Of a stretch of DNA of 44,676 nucleotides, positions 1 to 13,670 are shown piece by piece. The DNA comes from an uncultured Clostridia bacterium (GTDB lineage: Bacteria; Bacillota; Clostridia; Oscillospirales; QAMX01). The notes beneath the pieces were generated by a model, which saw only the letters and a list, made by a program, of their open reading frames with translations, was not told the origin of the DNA and searched no databases. The stretch spans positions 1-44,676 of the forward strand of contig CALWBW010000018.1 of assembly GCA_944376195.1 (NCBI GenBank), written 5' to 3'. Position numbers and translations under genes: made by a program. Position 1 is the first letter of the stretch. Every line of letters begins with the position of its first letter.

Positions 1-64
1 TCCCGAACAACATCGTACCAACCCTTTCTTTGTATTTTATTTATTATACAACTTTGATTGAGAG

Positions 65-91
65 TTGTCAATTTGCAGGAGCGATTATAGA
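65..91 (+). promoter_or_regulatory. possible promoter of the element's recombinase operon
   Basis: TTGTCA at 65-70 and TATAGA at 86-91 are separated by 15 bases, shorter than the ideal 17, so this is a weak sigma-A-like candidate. It lies upstream of the two element genes and immediately before an inverted repeat. No better match is visible in the first 250 bases. Confidence 0.3.
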
Positions 92-121
92 CGAAAAAGT
101 GGCTGCAATTTTTTGCGTCTA
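88..121. repeat. inverted repeat next to the element promoter
   Basis: TAGACGAAAAA at 88-98 is complementary to TTTTTGCGTCTA at 110-121 with one bulged G, giving an 11-bp arm around a 12-base centre. It overlaps the candidate -10 box. It could be a repressor operator, a recombinase binding site or an RNA hairpin; the sequence alone does not decide. Confidence 0.4.
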
Positions 122-276
122 AAATCAAAGAAAAGAGCAACAAACGCCGTTTGCGGACGGGATATTGAGTGAGGGAAAGTAAAAGGGTTTGGGAAACTCC
201 CAACAAAAAAAGGGCAAATGGGTACTCATTTGCTGTGCTTGCTCCCTACTCAAAACAAGGAAAGGACGGGAAAGGA

Positions 277-2203
<1,927 letters not shown>

Positions 2204-2269
2204 CCGAAAACAATCTTATGCTGTTTTATGAGGGCTGCCCCTAAGGGACGGTTTTTTTAACTGCACTGC

Positions 2270-5029
2270 TCAGTCTTTCTGGTTTTCTTTCAAAAGGCAG
2301 CAGTTTTTATACTTCTTTCCGCTGCCGCAGGGACAGGGATCATTGCGGCCCGGCTTTTTCGCCGCGCGTACGGGCTGCTTTTTCACCGTTCCATCCCCGC
2401 CGCCGTGACTTTCACCCGTCACCTTCGCCACCTGCTGGCGCTTCGGCTCCTCCGCGCCGCGGATGCGTACGGTATAAACGCCGCGTACGGTATCCTCCTG
2501 AATCGAGGCAATCATGGCCTCAAACATGTCATAACCCTCGCGCTTATACTCAATCACCGGATCCTGCTGCGCATAGGCGCGCAAACCGACATTGCGGCGC
2601 AGCTCCGTCATCGCGTCGATATGGTCCATCCACTTCAAATCGACATTCCGCAGCATAATCACGCGCTCCGCCTCGCGCATCACACGTTCGCCCAGCTCCT
2701 GTTCTTTTTCTTCATACCGCGCCTCGGCAAGCGGCAAAATCTTTGCAAGCACTTCCTCGCTCGTCAAGGATGGCAGCGCCTCCTCCGGATACGCAAACGC
2801 GCCTTCCGGCAGCTCAATCCCCTCAAATTTCAGACGCAGAATCTCCAGCTGCGCGGGTTCAATTCCCGGCGTCTCGCCAAATTCCGCGTTGACGGCGTTT
2901 GTCAGTACATTTGCCGTCCATTTCTGGATCTGTTCCTTTAAGTCCTTCCCGTCGAGCACTTCCGCGCGCTGGCCGTAGATTACGCCGCGCTGCACATTCA
3001 TGACGTCGTCGTACTCGAGCACGTGCTTACGCACTTCAAAGTTGCGGCTTTCCACGCGGCGCTGGGCGTTTTCAATCGCGCCGGTGAGCATTTTCTGGTC
3101 AATTGGCATATCCTCATCGATGCCCAGATTTTCCATCATATTTTGAATGCGCTCAGACCCGAAAAGACGCAGGATATCATCTTCCATGGAGATGATGAAC
3201 CGGCTCTCGCCGGGATCGCCCTGACGGCCGGAACGGCCGCGCAGCTGATTGTCAATCCGTCGGGACTCATGGCGTTCCGTGCCCAGCACGAAAAGACCGC
3301 CGGCAGCGATGACCTTTTCCGCGTTTTCGCGGATACCGGCCGAATACTTTTCTAAAAGCGACTTATAGATTCCACGCGCCTCGAGGATTTTCTCATCTTC
3401 CGTCTCGGCATATCCAACGGCCTCGGCCACCACTTCCGGTTCAAAATCCATGCGGGAGAGTTCCGACTTTGCCAGAAAATCCGCGTTACCGCCCAGCTTG
3501 ATGTCGGTACCACGTCCGGCCATATTTGTCGCAATGGTCACGGCGCCAAAACGGCCTGCCTGCGCGACAATTTCCGCCTCACGTTCGTGATATTTGGCGT
3601 TCAACACCTCGTGGCGGATCCCCTTCGCTTTTAAAAGCTTGGAAATATGCTCCGAAACTTCAATTGAAACGGTACCAACCATAACCGGCTGGCCCTTTGC
3701 CGCGCATTCCTCCACCTGTCGGACGATGGCGCGGTATTTCGCGTCTTTTGTCCGGTAGACGACGTCCGGATGGTCGACGCGGATAACCGGACGGTTCGTC
3801 GGGATTTCCACAACGTCCAGTTTATAAATCTGCCGGAATTCATCCTCTTCCGTCAATGCCGTACCGGTCATACCGGAGAGTTTCTGATACAGGCGGAAGA
3901 AATTTTGGAATGTGATGGTAGCCAGCGTTTTGCTTTCGCGCCGGACGCTGACATTTTCCTTTGCTTCAATGGCCTGATGGAGGCCCTCGTTATACCGCCG
4001 GCCGTACATGAGACGGCCGGTGAATTCGTCGACAATGATGACCTGCCCATCGCGCACCACGTAATCCACGTCGCGCTGCATAACGCCGCGCGCTTTAATC
4101 GCCTGGTTGATATGGTGCACCAAAGTGGCGTTTTCCGGATCGGTCAAGTTGGAAATATTGAAAAACCGCTCCGCTTTTTCCACGCCCTTGGGCGTCAAAA
4201 CGGCCGTGCGCGCCTTTTCATCCACAATGTAATCCGCTTCAATGTCGTCCTGCTCTTCTTTCGCGTCAATTTCCTTCACACGCAGCGCGCGCGCGGTTTT
4301 GGCAAAATTGTCCGCAATCTGATAAAGCTGTGTGGAGTCCTCGCCCTGGCCGGAGATAATCAGCGGGGTACGCGCTTCATCGATTAAAATGGAGTCCACC
4401 TCGTCGACGATGGCGAACGCATGGCCGCGCTGTACCATTTCGCTCTTGTAAATTGCCATATTATCGCGCAGGTAATCAAACCCCAGCTCATTGTTCGTAC
4501 AATACGTAATATCGCAGGCATACGCCGCACGACGCTGGGCATTTGTCATGCCGTGCAGGATGGTACCGACCGAAAGGCCCAGGAAACGGTACACCTTTCC
4601 CATCAGATCCGCGCCGACTTTGGCCAAATAATCGTTTACGGTAACAATATGCACGCCTTTTCCCGTCAGCGCGTTTAAATAGGCGGGCATGGTGGCGACT
4701 TCCGTCTTGCCTTCACCGGTTTTCATCTCGGCAATCCGGCCCTGATGGAGGATCACGCCGCCGATGAGCTGGACGTGGAAGAATTTTTCCCCAATGACAC
4801 GCCACGCCGCCTCGCGGACGTTGGCAAACGCCTCCGGCAGCAGATCGTCAAGCGTCTCGCCCGCCGCATAGCGCGCCTTCAGTTCCTCCGTTTTGGCGCG
4901 CAGTTCGTCGTCCGTCTTGGCGGCGTACTCGGCGTCAAGCGCTTCAATTTTATCAATAATCGGTTTTATTTTCTTGAGTTCATGGTCGCTGTGCGTACCA
5001 AAGAGCTTTTCAATGGTCTTTTTTAACAT
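2270..5029 (-). CDS. secA: protein translocase ATPase SecA
   Basis: Cytoplasmic ATPase that drives unfolded preproteins through the SecYEG channel. The 919-residue length fits SecA. The Walker A motif MKTGEGKT is at about 103-110, and the DEAD-like box [15 protein letters not shown] follows at about residue 210. The second nucleotide-binding half shows MAGRGTDI and [13 protein letters not shown]. The far C-terminus carries the zinc-binding SecB/ribosome-contact motif ([13 protein letters not shown]), so the protein is full length. The start ATG at 5029 follows an extended -10 promoter upstream. It is separated from the origin operon by the VOC gene and transcribed alone. The recombinase of the mobile element ends only 84 bases beyond its stop. 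Confidence 0.97.
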   Translation of the reverse strand: MLKKTIEKLFGTHSDHELKKIKPIIDKIEALDAEYAAKTDDELRAKTEELKARYAAGETLDDLLPEAFANVREAAWRVIGEKFFHVQLIGGVILHQGRIAEMKTGEGKTEVATMPAYLNALTGKGVHIVTVNDYLAKVGADLMGKVYRFLGLSVGTILHGMTNAQRRAAYACDITYCTNNELGFDYLRDNMAIYKSEMVQRGHAFAIVDEVDSILIDEARTPLIISGQGEDSTQLYQIADNFAKTARALRVKEIDAKEEQDDIEADYIVDEKARTAVLTPKGVEKAERFFNISNLTDPENATLVHHINQAIKARGVMQRDVDYVVRDGQVIIVDEFTGRLMYGRRYNEGLHQAIEAKENVSVRRESKTLATITFQNFFRLYQKLSGMTGTALTEEDEFRQIYKLDVVEIPTNRPVIRVDHPDVVYRTKDAKYRAIVRQVEECAAKGQPVMVGTVSIEVSEHISKLLKAKGIRHEVLNAKYHEREAEIVAQAGRFGAVTIATNMAGRGTDIKLGGNADFLAKSELSRMDFEPEVVAEAVGYAETEDEKILEARGIYKSLLEKYSAGIRENAEKVIAAGGLFVLGTERHESRRIDNQLRGRSGRQGDPGESRFIISMEDDILRLFGSERIQNMMENLGIDEDMPIDQKMLTGAIENAQRRVESRNFEVRKHVLEYDDVMNVQRGVIYGQRAEVLDGKDLKEQIQKWTANVLTNAVNAEFGETPGIEPAQLEILRLKFEGIELPEGAFAYPEEALPSLTSEEVLAKILPLAEARYEEKEQELGERVMREAERVIMLRNVDLKWMDHIDAMTELRRNVGLRAYAQQDPVIEYKREGYDMFEAMIASIQEDTVRGVYTVRIRGAEEPKRQQVAKVTGESHGGGDGTVKKQPVRAAKKPGRNDPCPCGSGKKYKNCCLLKENQKD

Positions 5030-5110
5030 GTCTCATCCTCTTTTACCACCGCGCCGCGCGCAGCTTTTCAAACTTGCAGCCGGGTATCTATCCCACGGCG
5101 ATATCAGCTT

Positions 5111-5119
5111 ATTATATCA
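5111..5119 (-). promoter_or_regulatory. extended -10 promoter of secA
   Basis: On the minus strand TGATATAAT (TATAAT at 5116-5111 with an upstream TG) lies about 80 bases before the secA start. No good -35 box is seen at 16-18 bases, which fits an extended -10 promoter. Confidence 0.55.
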
Positions 5120-5208
5120 CCAAATTTCCGGGAAGAACAGCGAAAAAACGGATTTTTAACGATTTTTTTCAGATTCGTTCACGGTTTGCCGCAAAAATAT
5201 TTGTTTTT

Positions 5209-5553
5209 CTACATCAGTTGCCGGAGATAAACGATGTTTCCATCCGGATCGAGAAAACTCATATTTACCGCGCCCCACGGACGGCGCGTAGGAGTTTCAA
5301 GCACTTCCGCACCAAGCGCACATACCTGCGCAAACGCCGCATCCATGTCGTCCACGGTAAAGGCGACGCACATGCGCTGGCTATTTCCGGTTTTCACTGT
5401 ACCATCGTTATAGACTGTCAGCATCGGTTCCTCCATAAGAATTGTCTGATGTATGGCGTCCTCGCTACCGTTTTCAACACCAAGCAAAGCTTTATAAAAA
5501 TTTGCAAGGCGCGGCACGTCATTTGTCAAAAGAGAAACTTCACCCAATTTCAT
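5209..5553 (-). CDS. VOC (glyoxalase/bleomycin-resistance fold) family protein
   Basis: Small single-domain protein (114 aa) of the vicinal oxygen chelate superfamily. The beginning, LGEVSLLTNDVPRLANFYKALLG, and the end, FLDPDGNIVYLRQL, are the usual first and last beta-alpha-beta elements. Members act as lyases, dioxygenases or antibiotic-binding proteins, and no specific substrate can be read here. The usual glyoxalase I metal set is incomplete by eye. The ATG at 5553 is chosen because AAGGAAAGGAA lies seven bases upstream; an in-frame TTG at 5577 would place that ribosome-binding site inside the gene. It is transcribed towards secA and looks monocistronic. Confidence 0.8.
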   Translation of the reverse strand: MKLGEVSLLTNDVPRLANFYKALLGVENGSEDAIHQTILMEEPMLTVYNDGTVKTGNSQRMCVAFTVDDMDAAFAQVCALGAEVLETPTRRPWGAVNMSFLDPDGNIVYLRQLM

Positions 5554-5606
5554 AGAAAAATTCCTTTCCTTGATCAATCCAGTAAGTAATCTTTTATAGA
5601 GAAAAT

Positions 5607-5633
5607 TTGCCGCGTATTTTGGATACGCGGCAA
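5607..5633 (-). terminator. terminator after the gyrase/HAD operon
   Basis: TTGCCGCGTAT (5607-5617) and ATACGCGGCAA (5623-5633) form a perfect 11-bp stem with a 5-base loop, directly after the HAD gene stop. On the minus strand it is followed by ATTTTC, a short T-tract. It probably closes the long minus-strand operon and may also work from the other side. Confidence 0.7.
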
Positions 5634-5637
5634 GTTT

Positions 5638-6306
5638 CTATTTCAGCTTTGCATAAAACGCCCTTGCGGCGGCAAGCGCGTCCGACGGCGACGCGCAGAG
5701 GATATCTGCCCCTGCCTGGGTCAGCTCGTCCGCCGTACGGAAGCCCCACAGCGCGCCCGCGGAGTAAATTCCCGCGCGCTTTCCCGTTTCAATATCCACG
5801 CCGGTATCGCCCAGGTAAAAAGCGTGCGACGGGTCGCAGTCGAGCGCCGCAAGCGCGTCGAACACACCGGCGGGATCGGGCTTGAGCGGCACGCCGGGAC
5901 GGTTGCCGAACACCGCGTCAAACGTATTCGGGAAATAGGTGTCGATCACTTCAAGCGTCCGGTCGTGCACTTTATTGGATACGACGCCCAGCGGGACCCC
6001 ATCTGCGCGCAGCGCGGCAAGGAGATCGAGAATGCCGTCGTAGGGCTTTGTGAACACGTTCCAATGTGCTTCGTAAAGTTCCGAATACCGCGCGTAAACA
6101 GCCTCAAATACCGTTTTTTCCACATCTTTCGGCAGAGCGCGCTGCACCAGCGTCCGCGCGCCGTTGCCGACGAAATAGTAATAGGCTTCGCGCGGATGAG
6201 TCGGAAATCCATTTTCCGTTAAAGCGGTATTCACCGCGTAGGCCAAATCGTCTATCGTATCAAGCAGCGTACCGTCCAGGTCAAACACTGCGGCAATTTT
6301 TTTCAT
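5638..6306 (-). CDS. HAD-IA family phosphatase, phosphoglycolate phosphatase-like
   Basis: Haloacid dehalogenase-fold hydrolase (222 aa), likely a small-metabolite phosphatase. Motif I is FDLDGTLLDT with nucleophile Asp9 and acid/base Asp11, followed by a helical cap. Motif II is VVSNK, motif III includes the lysine of KPDP, and motif IV is YLGDTGVDI. It resembles Gph/PpaX-type enzymes, but the substrate cannot be told from sequence. The ATG at 6306 is preceded by GGAGGAAC; an open frame further upstream runs into gyrA and has no domain content. It begins 19 bases after gyrA and is probably co-transcribed with the gyrase genes. Confidence 0.85.
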   Translation of the reverse strand: MKKIAAVFDLDGTLLDTIDDLAYAVNTALTENGFPTHPREAYYYFVGNGARTLVQRALPKDVEKTVFEAVYARYSELYEAHWNVFTKPYDGILDLLAALRADGVPLGVVSNKVHDRTLEVIDTYFPNTFDAVFGNRPGVPLKPDPAGVFDALAALDCDPSHAFYLGDTGVDIETGKRAGIYSAGALWGFRTADELTQAGADILCASPSDALAAARAFYAKLK

Positions 6307-6325
6307 ACATGTTCCTCCGGGGTTT

Positions 6326-8923
6326 TTATCTTGTTTCGTCTTCGGACAATTCCGTGCCTTCTTCGGACAGTTCCGCGGTTTCTTCCGGTTCTGTCTCACC
6401 GTCTTCCTCGTCATCCTCCCGCGCAACCGACGCAATATCAATCACTTCGCTGTCCGAACGCATCAAAATTACACCCTGACTCGCGCGGCCGCAGATGCGG
6501 ATATCCGCAACGCCCATCCGGATAATCTGTCCGTCGGACGTAATAAGCAGCAAATCTTCGTCCTCGCCGATGACGCGGATTCCCGCGACAAAACCGGTTT
6601 TCTCCGTAACATCGTGGCTGATAACACCCAGACCTGCACGGTGTTTTACCGGATAATCGGCAACCTTTGTGCGTTTTCCGAAGCCCTTTTCGCTGACGGA
6701 AAGCAAAAGTTCGTCGCCCGTGACGGAGACGGCGCCTACGACACAGTCGCCCTCCGGCAGTTCAATTCCGCGCACACCGCCCGCCGTACGGCCCATGACG
6801 CGCACTTCCGTTTCCGCAAACCGGATTGCGCGCCCATTCCGGGACGCCAGGATGATCGTCTTCGTGCCGTCCGTGTGAAACACGCTGATCAACTCGTCGC
6901 CCTCACGCAGACTGATGACACGCAGGCCGCTCTTCCGGATCTTCCCGATAGAATCGACATTCACCCGTTTCACCGTACCCAGCTTGGTTACAAAGAAGAG
7001 GTGATGTCCGCTTTCCGTCAGGTCTTCCGTCTCTTCGACTTCCGGAAGCGCTTCCTCCTCCGGTTCATTCGCGTTTATTTCCACCGGCAGGATTGCCGTG
7101 ACCTTTTCTTCCGGTTCCAGCTGCAGCAGGTTCACCATATTGGTGCCCTTCGCATTGCGGGAGGCAAGGGGAATCTGGTATCCCTTTAACCGGAATGCAC
7201 GGCCTTTATTTGTAAAGAAGAGGATCACATTGTGCGACATGGTCACAAAGACGGAGGAGACCAGGTCTTCCTCCCGCGTCGCCATGCCGGACACACCGCG
7301 TCCGCCGCGCCGCTGCGCGCGGTATGTCGCGGCGGGCATCCGTTTGATATATCCCAGCCGCGTCGACGTATACACGCACAGCTCGTTTTCAATGAGATCT
7401 TCAATATCCAGCTCGTCGTCCGCGTCTTGAATCTCCGTCAGCCGGTCGTTGCCGTACTTTTTCCGGATTTCCAGAAGCTCGTCTTTCAAAACGCCGCGGA
7501 TCAGTGCCGGATCTGCCAAAAGCCCTTCAAAATAGCGGATTTTTGCTTCAATTTCGTTATATTCCTGCTGTAGTTTTTCCCGATCAAGGCCCTGCAGCGC
7601 ACGCAGGCGCATATCAAGGATCGCCTGTGCCTGCACGTCGTCCAGAGAAAAACGCTCCATCAGGTTCTGTTTCGCATTATCATAAGAAGACCGGATAATG
7701 CGGATCACTTCGTCAATATGATCCTGCGCAATCAGCAGACCTTCAAGCAAATGGGCGCGTTCCCGGCTCTTTTTGAGGTCATAACGCGTCCGGCGGGTAA
7801 TCACATCTTCCTGAAAGGAGAGATACTCGTCCAAAATATGCCGCAGCGAGAGAATACGCGGCTGCGACTGGTTATTGACCAGCGCCAGCATGATGATGGA
7901 AAAGCTCGATTGCAGCTGCGTCTGCATAAAGAGACGGTTTAACACCACCTGCGCATTGGCGTCGCGCTTGAGCTCAATAACAATCCGCATCCCGTTCCGG
8001 TCAGACTCATCGCGCAGATCGGCAATTCCATCGAGGCGTTTTTCCTTGACCTGGTCGGCAATATTGCGGATCAGCTGGCGTTTGTTCACCTGATAGGGCA
8101 GTTCCGTCACAATAATACGTGTGCGGTGGTCGCGGCCGTACTCTTCAAATTCCGCACGGGCACGCACCGTAATCTTTCCGCGCCCCGTCGCGTAAGCCTG
8201 ACGGATTCCCGCACGGCCGAGGATAATCCCGCGCGTCGGGAAGTCCGGACCCTTGATAAACTGCATCAAATCCGCCAGCGTTGCCTCCGGATCATCCAGG
8301 AGATAGACGCACGCGTCAATCACTTCCGAGAGGTTGTGCGGCGGAATATTCGTCGCCATACCGACGGCAATCCCCGAAGACCCGTTTACCAGCAGGTTCG
8401 GAAAGCGGGAGGGGAGTACGCGCGGTTCTTTACGCGTTTCATCAAAGTTCGGGTCCCAATCAACCGTTTCCTTTTCAATATCCCGCAGCATTTCCTCGCT
8501 GATTCGGGACATCCGCGCTTCCGTATACCGGTATGCGGCGGGCGGGTCACCGTCGATGGAACCAAAGTTTCCATGCCCATCGATGAGGGGCGCGCGCATG
8601 GAAAAATCCTGCGCCAGACGTACCAATGCGTCATACACGGACGAATCGCCGTGCGGATGATAATGACCCAGCACGTCGCCGACGGCGGTCGCGCACTTTT
8701 TATAGGGATTTGCGTGCGTCAGTCCGCCCTCGTACATGGAATAAAGAATTCTTCTATGCACAGGTTTGAGACCATCCCGCACATCCGGCAGCGCACGGCC
8801 GACGATGACCGACATCGCGTAATCAATATAACTCTTCTGCATTTCCCGGACCAGTTCGGATTCCGTAATGGTCTGTTCCGGGAACATGATATCTTCCGGT
8901 TTATAATCTCTGTTATGTGCCAT
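6326..8923 (-). CDS. gyrA: DNA gyrase subunit A
   Basis: Breakage-reunion subunit of DNA gyrase, which introduces negative supercoils with GyrB. It has 865 residues. The N-terminal winged-helix/tower region has the active-site tyrosine segment [10 protein letters not shown]. The quinolone-resistance region reads [13 protein letters not shown], so the serine and aspartate equivalent to E. coli Ser83 and Asp87 are both present, and a second serine replaces the usual Ala84. The C-terminal beta-pinwheel contains the GyrA box QRRGGRG needed for DNA wrapping, and the protein ends in a very acidic tail. The start ATG has a good ribosome-binding site. It follows gyrB by 14 bases in the same operon. 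Confidence 0.97.
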   Translation of the reverse strand: MAHNRDYKPEDIMFPEQTITESELVREMQKSYIDYAMSVIVGRALPDVRDGLKPVHRRILYSMYEGGLTHANPYKKCATAVGDVLGHYHPHGDSSVYDALVRLAQDFSMRAPLIDGHGNFGSIDGDPPAAYRYTEARMSRISEEMLRDIEKETVDWDPNFDETRKEPRVLPSRFPNLLVNGSSGIAVGMATNIPPHNLSEVIDACVYLLDDPEATLADLMQFIKGPDFPTRGIILGRAGIRQAYATGRGKITVRARAEFEEYGRDHRTRIIVTELPYQVNKRQLIRNIADQVKEKRLDGIADLRDESDRNGMRIVIELKRDANAQVVLNRLFMQTQLQSSFSIIMLALVNNQSQPRILSLRHILDEYLSFQEDVITRRTRYDLKKSRERAHLLEGLLIAQDHIDEVIRIIRSSYDNAKQNLMERFSLDDVQAQAILDMRLRALQGLDREKLQQEYNEIEAKIRYFEGLLADPALIRGVLKDELLEIRKKYGNDRLTEIQDADDELDIEDLIENELCVYTSTRLGYIKRMPAATYRAQRRGGRGVSGMATREEDLVSSVFVTMSHNVILFFTNKGRAFRLKGYQIPLASRNAKGTNMVNLLQLEPEEKVTAILPVEINANEPEEEALPEVEETEDLTESGHHLFFVTKLGTVKRVNVDSIGKIRKSGLRVISLREGDELISVFHTDGTKTIILASRNGRAIRFAETEVRVMGRTAGGVRGIELPEGDCVVGAVSVTGDELLLSVSEKGFGKRTKVADYPVKHRAGLGVISHDVTEKTGFVAGIRVIGEDEDLLLITSDGQIIRMGVADIRICGRASQGVILMRSDSEVIDIASVAREDDEEDGETEPEETAELSEEGTELSEDETR

Positions 8924-8937
8924 CCTGTCTCACCCCC

Positions 8938-10884
<1,947 letters not shown>

Positions 10885-10912
10885 AAAGATTCCCTCCGAA
10901 TCAAAAATCAGT

Positions 10913-11191
10913 TCAACTCAAAACGCCGGCGTCGGATTCCAGACCGCGCGTGACGCGCCGGATCAGCGTCGCGGCAGAAATGGGGGAGAGATACACGGTT
11001 TCCCGTCCTTCCTCCATGCAGACCACAAAAGATTTCGGCAAATTTTCGCTGATGGCAATCAGCCGTCCGCCGCGCTCGGCTTCCCTGAGAAATTCCCGCC
11101 CCGTCTTCGTCACGGTCACGGCGTCTAAGTCGAAAATGCCGATCAGATTTTGATAAGGAATGATACATTCCTCTCCGAGATGTAAGTACAT
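10913..11191 (-). CDS. remB: RemA/RemB-like DUF370 protein
   Basis: Small protein (92 aa) of the DUF370 family. It begins MYLHLGEECIIPYQNLIGIF and contains SPISAATLIRR near the end, matching the YaaB/RemB proteins found between recF and gyrB in Firmicutes. RemA in Bacillus is a DNA-binding activator of biofilm matrix genes; RemB is less well understood. The ATG at 11191 has AAGGAG upstream. A longer open frame reads through two parS palindromes and is not coding. Position and sequence agree, so the assignment is fairly safe, though whether it is RemA- or RemB-like in function is inference. Confidence 0.85.
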   Translation of the reverse strand: MYLHLGEECIIPYQNLIGIFDLDAVTVTKTGREFLREAERGGRLIAISENLPKSFVVCMEEGRETVYLSPISAATLIRRVTRGLESDAGVLS

Positions 11192-11206
11192 GCCATACTC
11201 CTTTTT

Positions 11207-11222
11207 TGTTTCACGTGAAACA
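11207..11222. other. parS site 1 (ParB/Spo0J binding site)
   Basis: TGTTTCACGTGAAACA is a perfect copy of the canonical 16-bp parS palindrome. It lies between the recF stop and the remB start, about 2.5 kb from the origin region. ParB (Spo0J) loads here for chromosome partition and SMC recruitment. Confidence 0.95.
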
Positions 11223-11229
11223 TCACGCG

Positions 11230-12354
11230 TCAAAACACACTGCCGTGTTTCACGTGAAACACGCCCATTTGACCGGATCCTTCCGTCTCCCACGCAAGTT
11301 CGCGGCAAAGATCCGGTTCGCAGGTTGTAATAAACACCTGACCGCGCCCGATTCCGCGCAGCACGTATTCCTGCCGTCCGCGGTCCAGCTCGCTGAGCAC
11401 ATCGTCAAACAGCAGAATCGGATATTCCCCGGTCTGCTGAAAATAAAGTTCCCGCTGCGCCAATTTTAAGGAGAGTACCGCTGTCCGCGTCTGTCCCTGC
11501 GAGGCATACAGCTTTGCGGGAAGCCCGTTAATGGTGACGAGCAGGTCGTCTTTGTGCGGCCCAGACAGGCAGGACCCGGACGCGAGTTCCGCCGCCTTAT
11601 GGGAAACATAATGCTGCCAAAGCAGCTCATAAAGGCGGGGCGGCGGCAGGCCCGGCTGCGGAATGGTAGAAACCGTTTCATAGGTCAAAGAGAGCGTTTC
11701 CTGCCCGGAACTGATGGCGGCGTGTTCCGCCGCCGCGGCTTTTGCCAGCATGGCGCAGAACCGTTCCCGGTAGGGGATGATGGATGCCGCGACGGAACAC
11801 ATCCGCGCGGAGAAATCATCCAGCGTATCCAGCAAAGACGGCGCTTCGTGATAATCCTTTAAAATCCGGGTTTTGTGCTGGTAAAGCTTCTGGTATTCGG
11901 AAAGCAGGGAGAGATAGTTCGGCCAGAGCTGGGAAATGGCGTCGTCCAGAAACCGGCGGCGAAGGGATGCCGCGCCCCGGATTAACGTTAAATCTTCCGG
12001 ACAGAAAAGCACGCATTTCAAAATTCCTGCGGCGTCTGCTTTGCGTGCGGCGCGTACCCGGTTTACTGTGATACTGCGCCGCCCGGACACGGGAAGACAG
12101 ACGGAAATCACACGTTCCCGTTCTTCCGTCTGAACCGACGCGCTGAGCAGCGCGGATTCCGCGCCCAGCCGGACGAGCTCCCGGTCGTGGGAGGCCCGAA
12201 AGGAGGAAAACAGCGAGAGGTAATAAAGGGATTCTAAGAGATTGGTTTTTCCCTGGGCGTTTTCGCCGTAAATCACATTGACGCCGGGAGACGGTGTCAG
12301 GTGCAGCGAATCCAGGTTTCGAAACTGTTCCAAAGAAAGCGATGTGACAATCAT
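11230..12354 (-). CDS. recF: DNA replication and repair protein RecF
   Basis: SMC-like ATPase that helps load RecA on gapped DNA (374 aa). It starts with LSLEQFRNL and has the Walker A motif YGENAQGKTNLLES at about 30-43. The ABC signature region SQGQTRTAVLSLKLAQ and the Walker B/D-loop ILLFDDVLSELD lie towards the C-terminus. The last residues (FHVKHGSVF) come from a parS site built into the gene's end. The start ATG lies three bases after rlbA with no clear ribosome-binding site, so translation is probably coupled to rlbA. It is the fourth gene of the origin operon. Confidence 0.95.
   Translation of the reverse strand: MIVTSLSLEQFRNLDSLHLTPSPGVNVIYGENAQGKTNLLESLYYLSLFSSFRASHDRELVRLGAESALLSASVQTEERERVISVCLPVSGRRSITVNRVRAARKADAAGILKCVLFCPEDLTLIRGAASLRRRFLDDAISQLWPNYLSLLSEYQKLYQHKTRILKDYHEAPSLLDTLDDFSARMCSVAASIIPYRERFCAMLAKAAAAEHAAISSGQETLSLTYETVSTIPQPGLPPPRLYELLWQHYVSHKAAELASGSCLSGPHKDDLLVTINGLPAKLYASQGQTRTAVLSLKLAQRELYFQQTGEYPILLFDDVLSELDRGRQEYVLRGIGRGQVFITTCEPDLCRELAWETEGSGQMGVFHVKHGSVF
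11246..11261. other. parS site 2, inside the 3' end of recF
   Basis: A second perfect TGTTTCACGTGAAACA lies 39 bases centre to centre from the first. It is within the coding sequence of recF and is read there as the peptide VFHVKH, so the site constrains the RecF C-terminus. The pair straddles the recF stop codon. Confidence 0.95.
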
Positions 12355-12357
12355 AAA

Positions 12358-12561
12358 TTATTCTATCGTAATTGTGACGCCGTTAAACAGGATTTTGTCA
12401 CCGCTGCGCAGCTTTTTTCCCCGCATTGTGCAGATTTCCCCGTTTACACGTACCAATTCCGAAGCAATGACCTGTTTTGCCTCGCCGCCGGTTCCCACAA
12501 GTCCGGCGAATTTTAACAGCGAATCCAATTTGATGGTTTCTGTTTCAATGTGCAGTTTCAT
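12358..12561 (-). CDS. rlbA: S4-domain RNA-binding protein RlbA/YaaA
   Basis: Small protein (67 aa) that is almost entirely an S4 RNA-binding domain: IKLDSLLKFAGLVGTGGEAK, then VRVNGEICTMRGKKLRSGD. It belongs to the YaaA/RlbA family that sits between dnaN and recF in most Firmicutes. Its exact RNA target is not firmly known; a ribosome-related role is often assumed. The start codon overlaps the dnaN stop (ATGA at 12561-12558), which implies translational coupling. Confidence 0.9.
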   Translation of the reverse strand: MKLHIETETIKLDSLLKFAGLVGTGGEAKQVIASELVRVNGEICTMRGKKLRSGDKILFNGVTITIE

Positions 12562-13670
12562 CAGGCTTTCAACCTCACAGGAAGAATCAGGTAAAGATAT
12601 TGATTTCCCTCTTTGGGTTTGATTAAGCAGGGGGAAGTTGGCGTATTCAATTCCAGCTTGACGACTTCATCCCGACAGGCACGCAGCGCGTCGAGCAGGT
12701 ACCGGCTATTGAATCCGATGGTCAGATCGTCGCCTTCAACCGGGTCGATATAACATTCGTCGTAAGCCTGGCCGATGGCGGTGGTACATTTGAGTTTCAG
12801 GATATTTCCCTCAAAGGTACAGTGTACGAAATTTTTCAGTTTGTCGTTGGTGATGAGGGAGACGCGCTCTAAGCTGTCGATCAAATCTGCCGTATTGACA
12901 TAGAGGACTTTGGAAGACGACGCGGGAATGGCGTTGTGATAATTGAGGAATTCGCCTTCCAGAAGACGCGAAGTTAAGACGGTATTGCCGAATTCGAAGG
13001 CAATGTTGCGGCGGCTGATGGAAATATGGATATTTTCATCGGAGTCTTCTAAGAAACGGTTGACTTCGCGCAGGGCTTTTGCCGGAACAACAAAGCTTAA
13101 ATTGGCGGTGGAATCGCCGCGTTCTACGGTTTCCGTACGCAGCGCCATGCGGAAGCTGTCCAGTGCGACGACGATGAGTTCGTCTCCGGTGATTTTAAAG
13201 AGGCATCCGGTAATAATGGGACGGCTGTCGTTTTCCGACGCGGAAAAAATGGTGCCTTCAATGATGGTTTTTAACAGGTTCTGCGGCAGTGTGGTATACC
13301 GTTCTTTTTGTACGGAAGGAAGTTCCGGGTAATCGGAGGCAGCCATACCGATGAGGTTAAAAACGGCTGCGCCGCAGGAAATGGTAACATAAAGTCGTTC
13401 GTCACAGGAAATGGTGACGGTGTTGTCCGGCAGTTTGCGGATGATGTCGGATAAAATCCGCGCGTTGATGACAACGGAGCCCGGTTCTTCGATGGCAGCG
13501 GGACTTGTTGTGCGGATGCCGACTTCCAGATCAAAGCCTGTTAAGGTGAGCTGTTCTTCTGCCTGGATCAGGATTCCTTCAAGTGCCGGAATGGTGCTTT
13601 TTGATGAAACCGCTCGTCCGGTCTGGTTGATTAAATCGGCGAGGATGGATTTTTCACAGGTAAATCTCAT
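12561..13670 (-). CDS. dnaN: DNA polymerase III sliding clamp (beta subunit)
   Basis: Ring-forming processivity clamp of the replicative polymerase (369 aa, three similar domains). It starts MRFTCEKSILADLINQTGRA and ends YLYLILPVRLKA; this ending and the internal SFRMALR segment are family hallmarks. It lies between dnaA and rlbA in the canonical order. AAAGGG lies a little upstream of the start. The gap to dnaA, about 245 bases, is unusually feature-rich and looks like the origin. Confidence 0.97.
   Translation of the reverse strand: MRFTCEKSILADLINQTGRAVSSKSTIPALEGILIQAEEQLTLTGFDLEVGIRTTSPAAIEEPGSVVINARILSDIIRKLPDNTVTISCDERLYVTISCGAAVFNLIGMAASDYPELPSVQKERYTTLPQNLLKTIIEGTIFSASENDSRPIITGCLFKITGDELIVVALDSFRMALRTETVERGDSTANLSFVVPAKALREVNRFLEDSDENIHISISRRNIAFEFGNTVLTSRLLEGEFLNYHNAIPASSSKVLYVNTADLIDSLERVSLITNDKLKNFVHCTFEGNILKLKCTTAIGQAYDECYIDPVEGDDLTIGFNSRYLLDALRACRDEVVKLELNTPTSPCLIKPKEGNQYLYLILPVRLKA

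Noticed and set aside
10913..11308. Longer remB reading frame
   Set aside because: The extra 39 codons come from reading through two parS sites and part of recF; the family start is at 11191.
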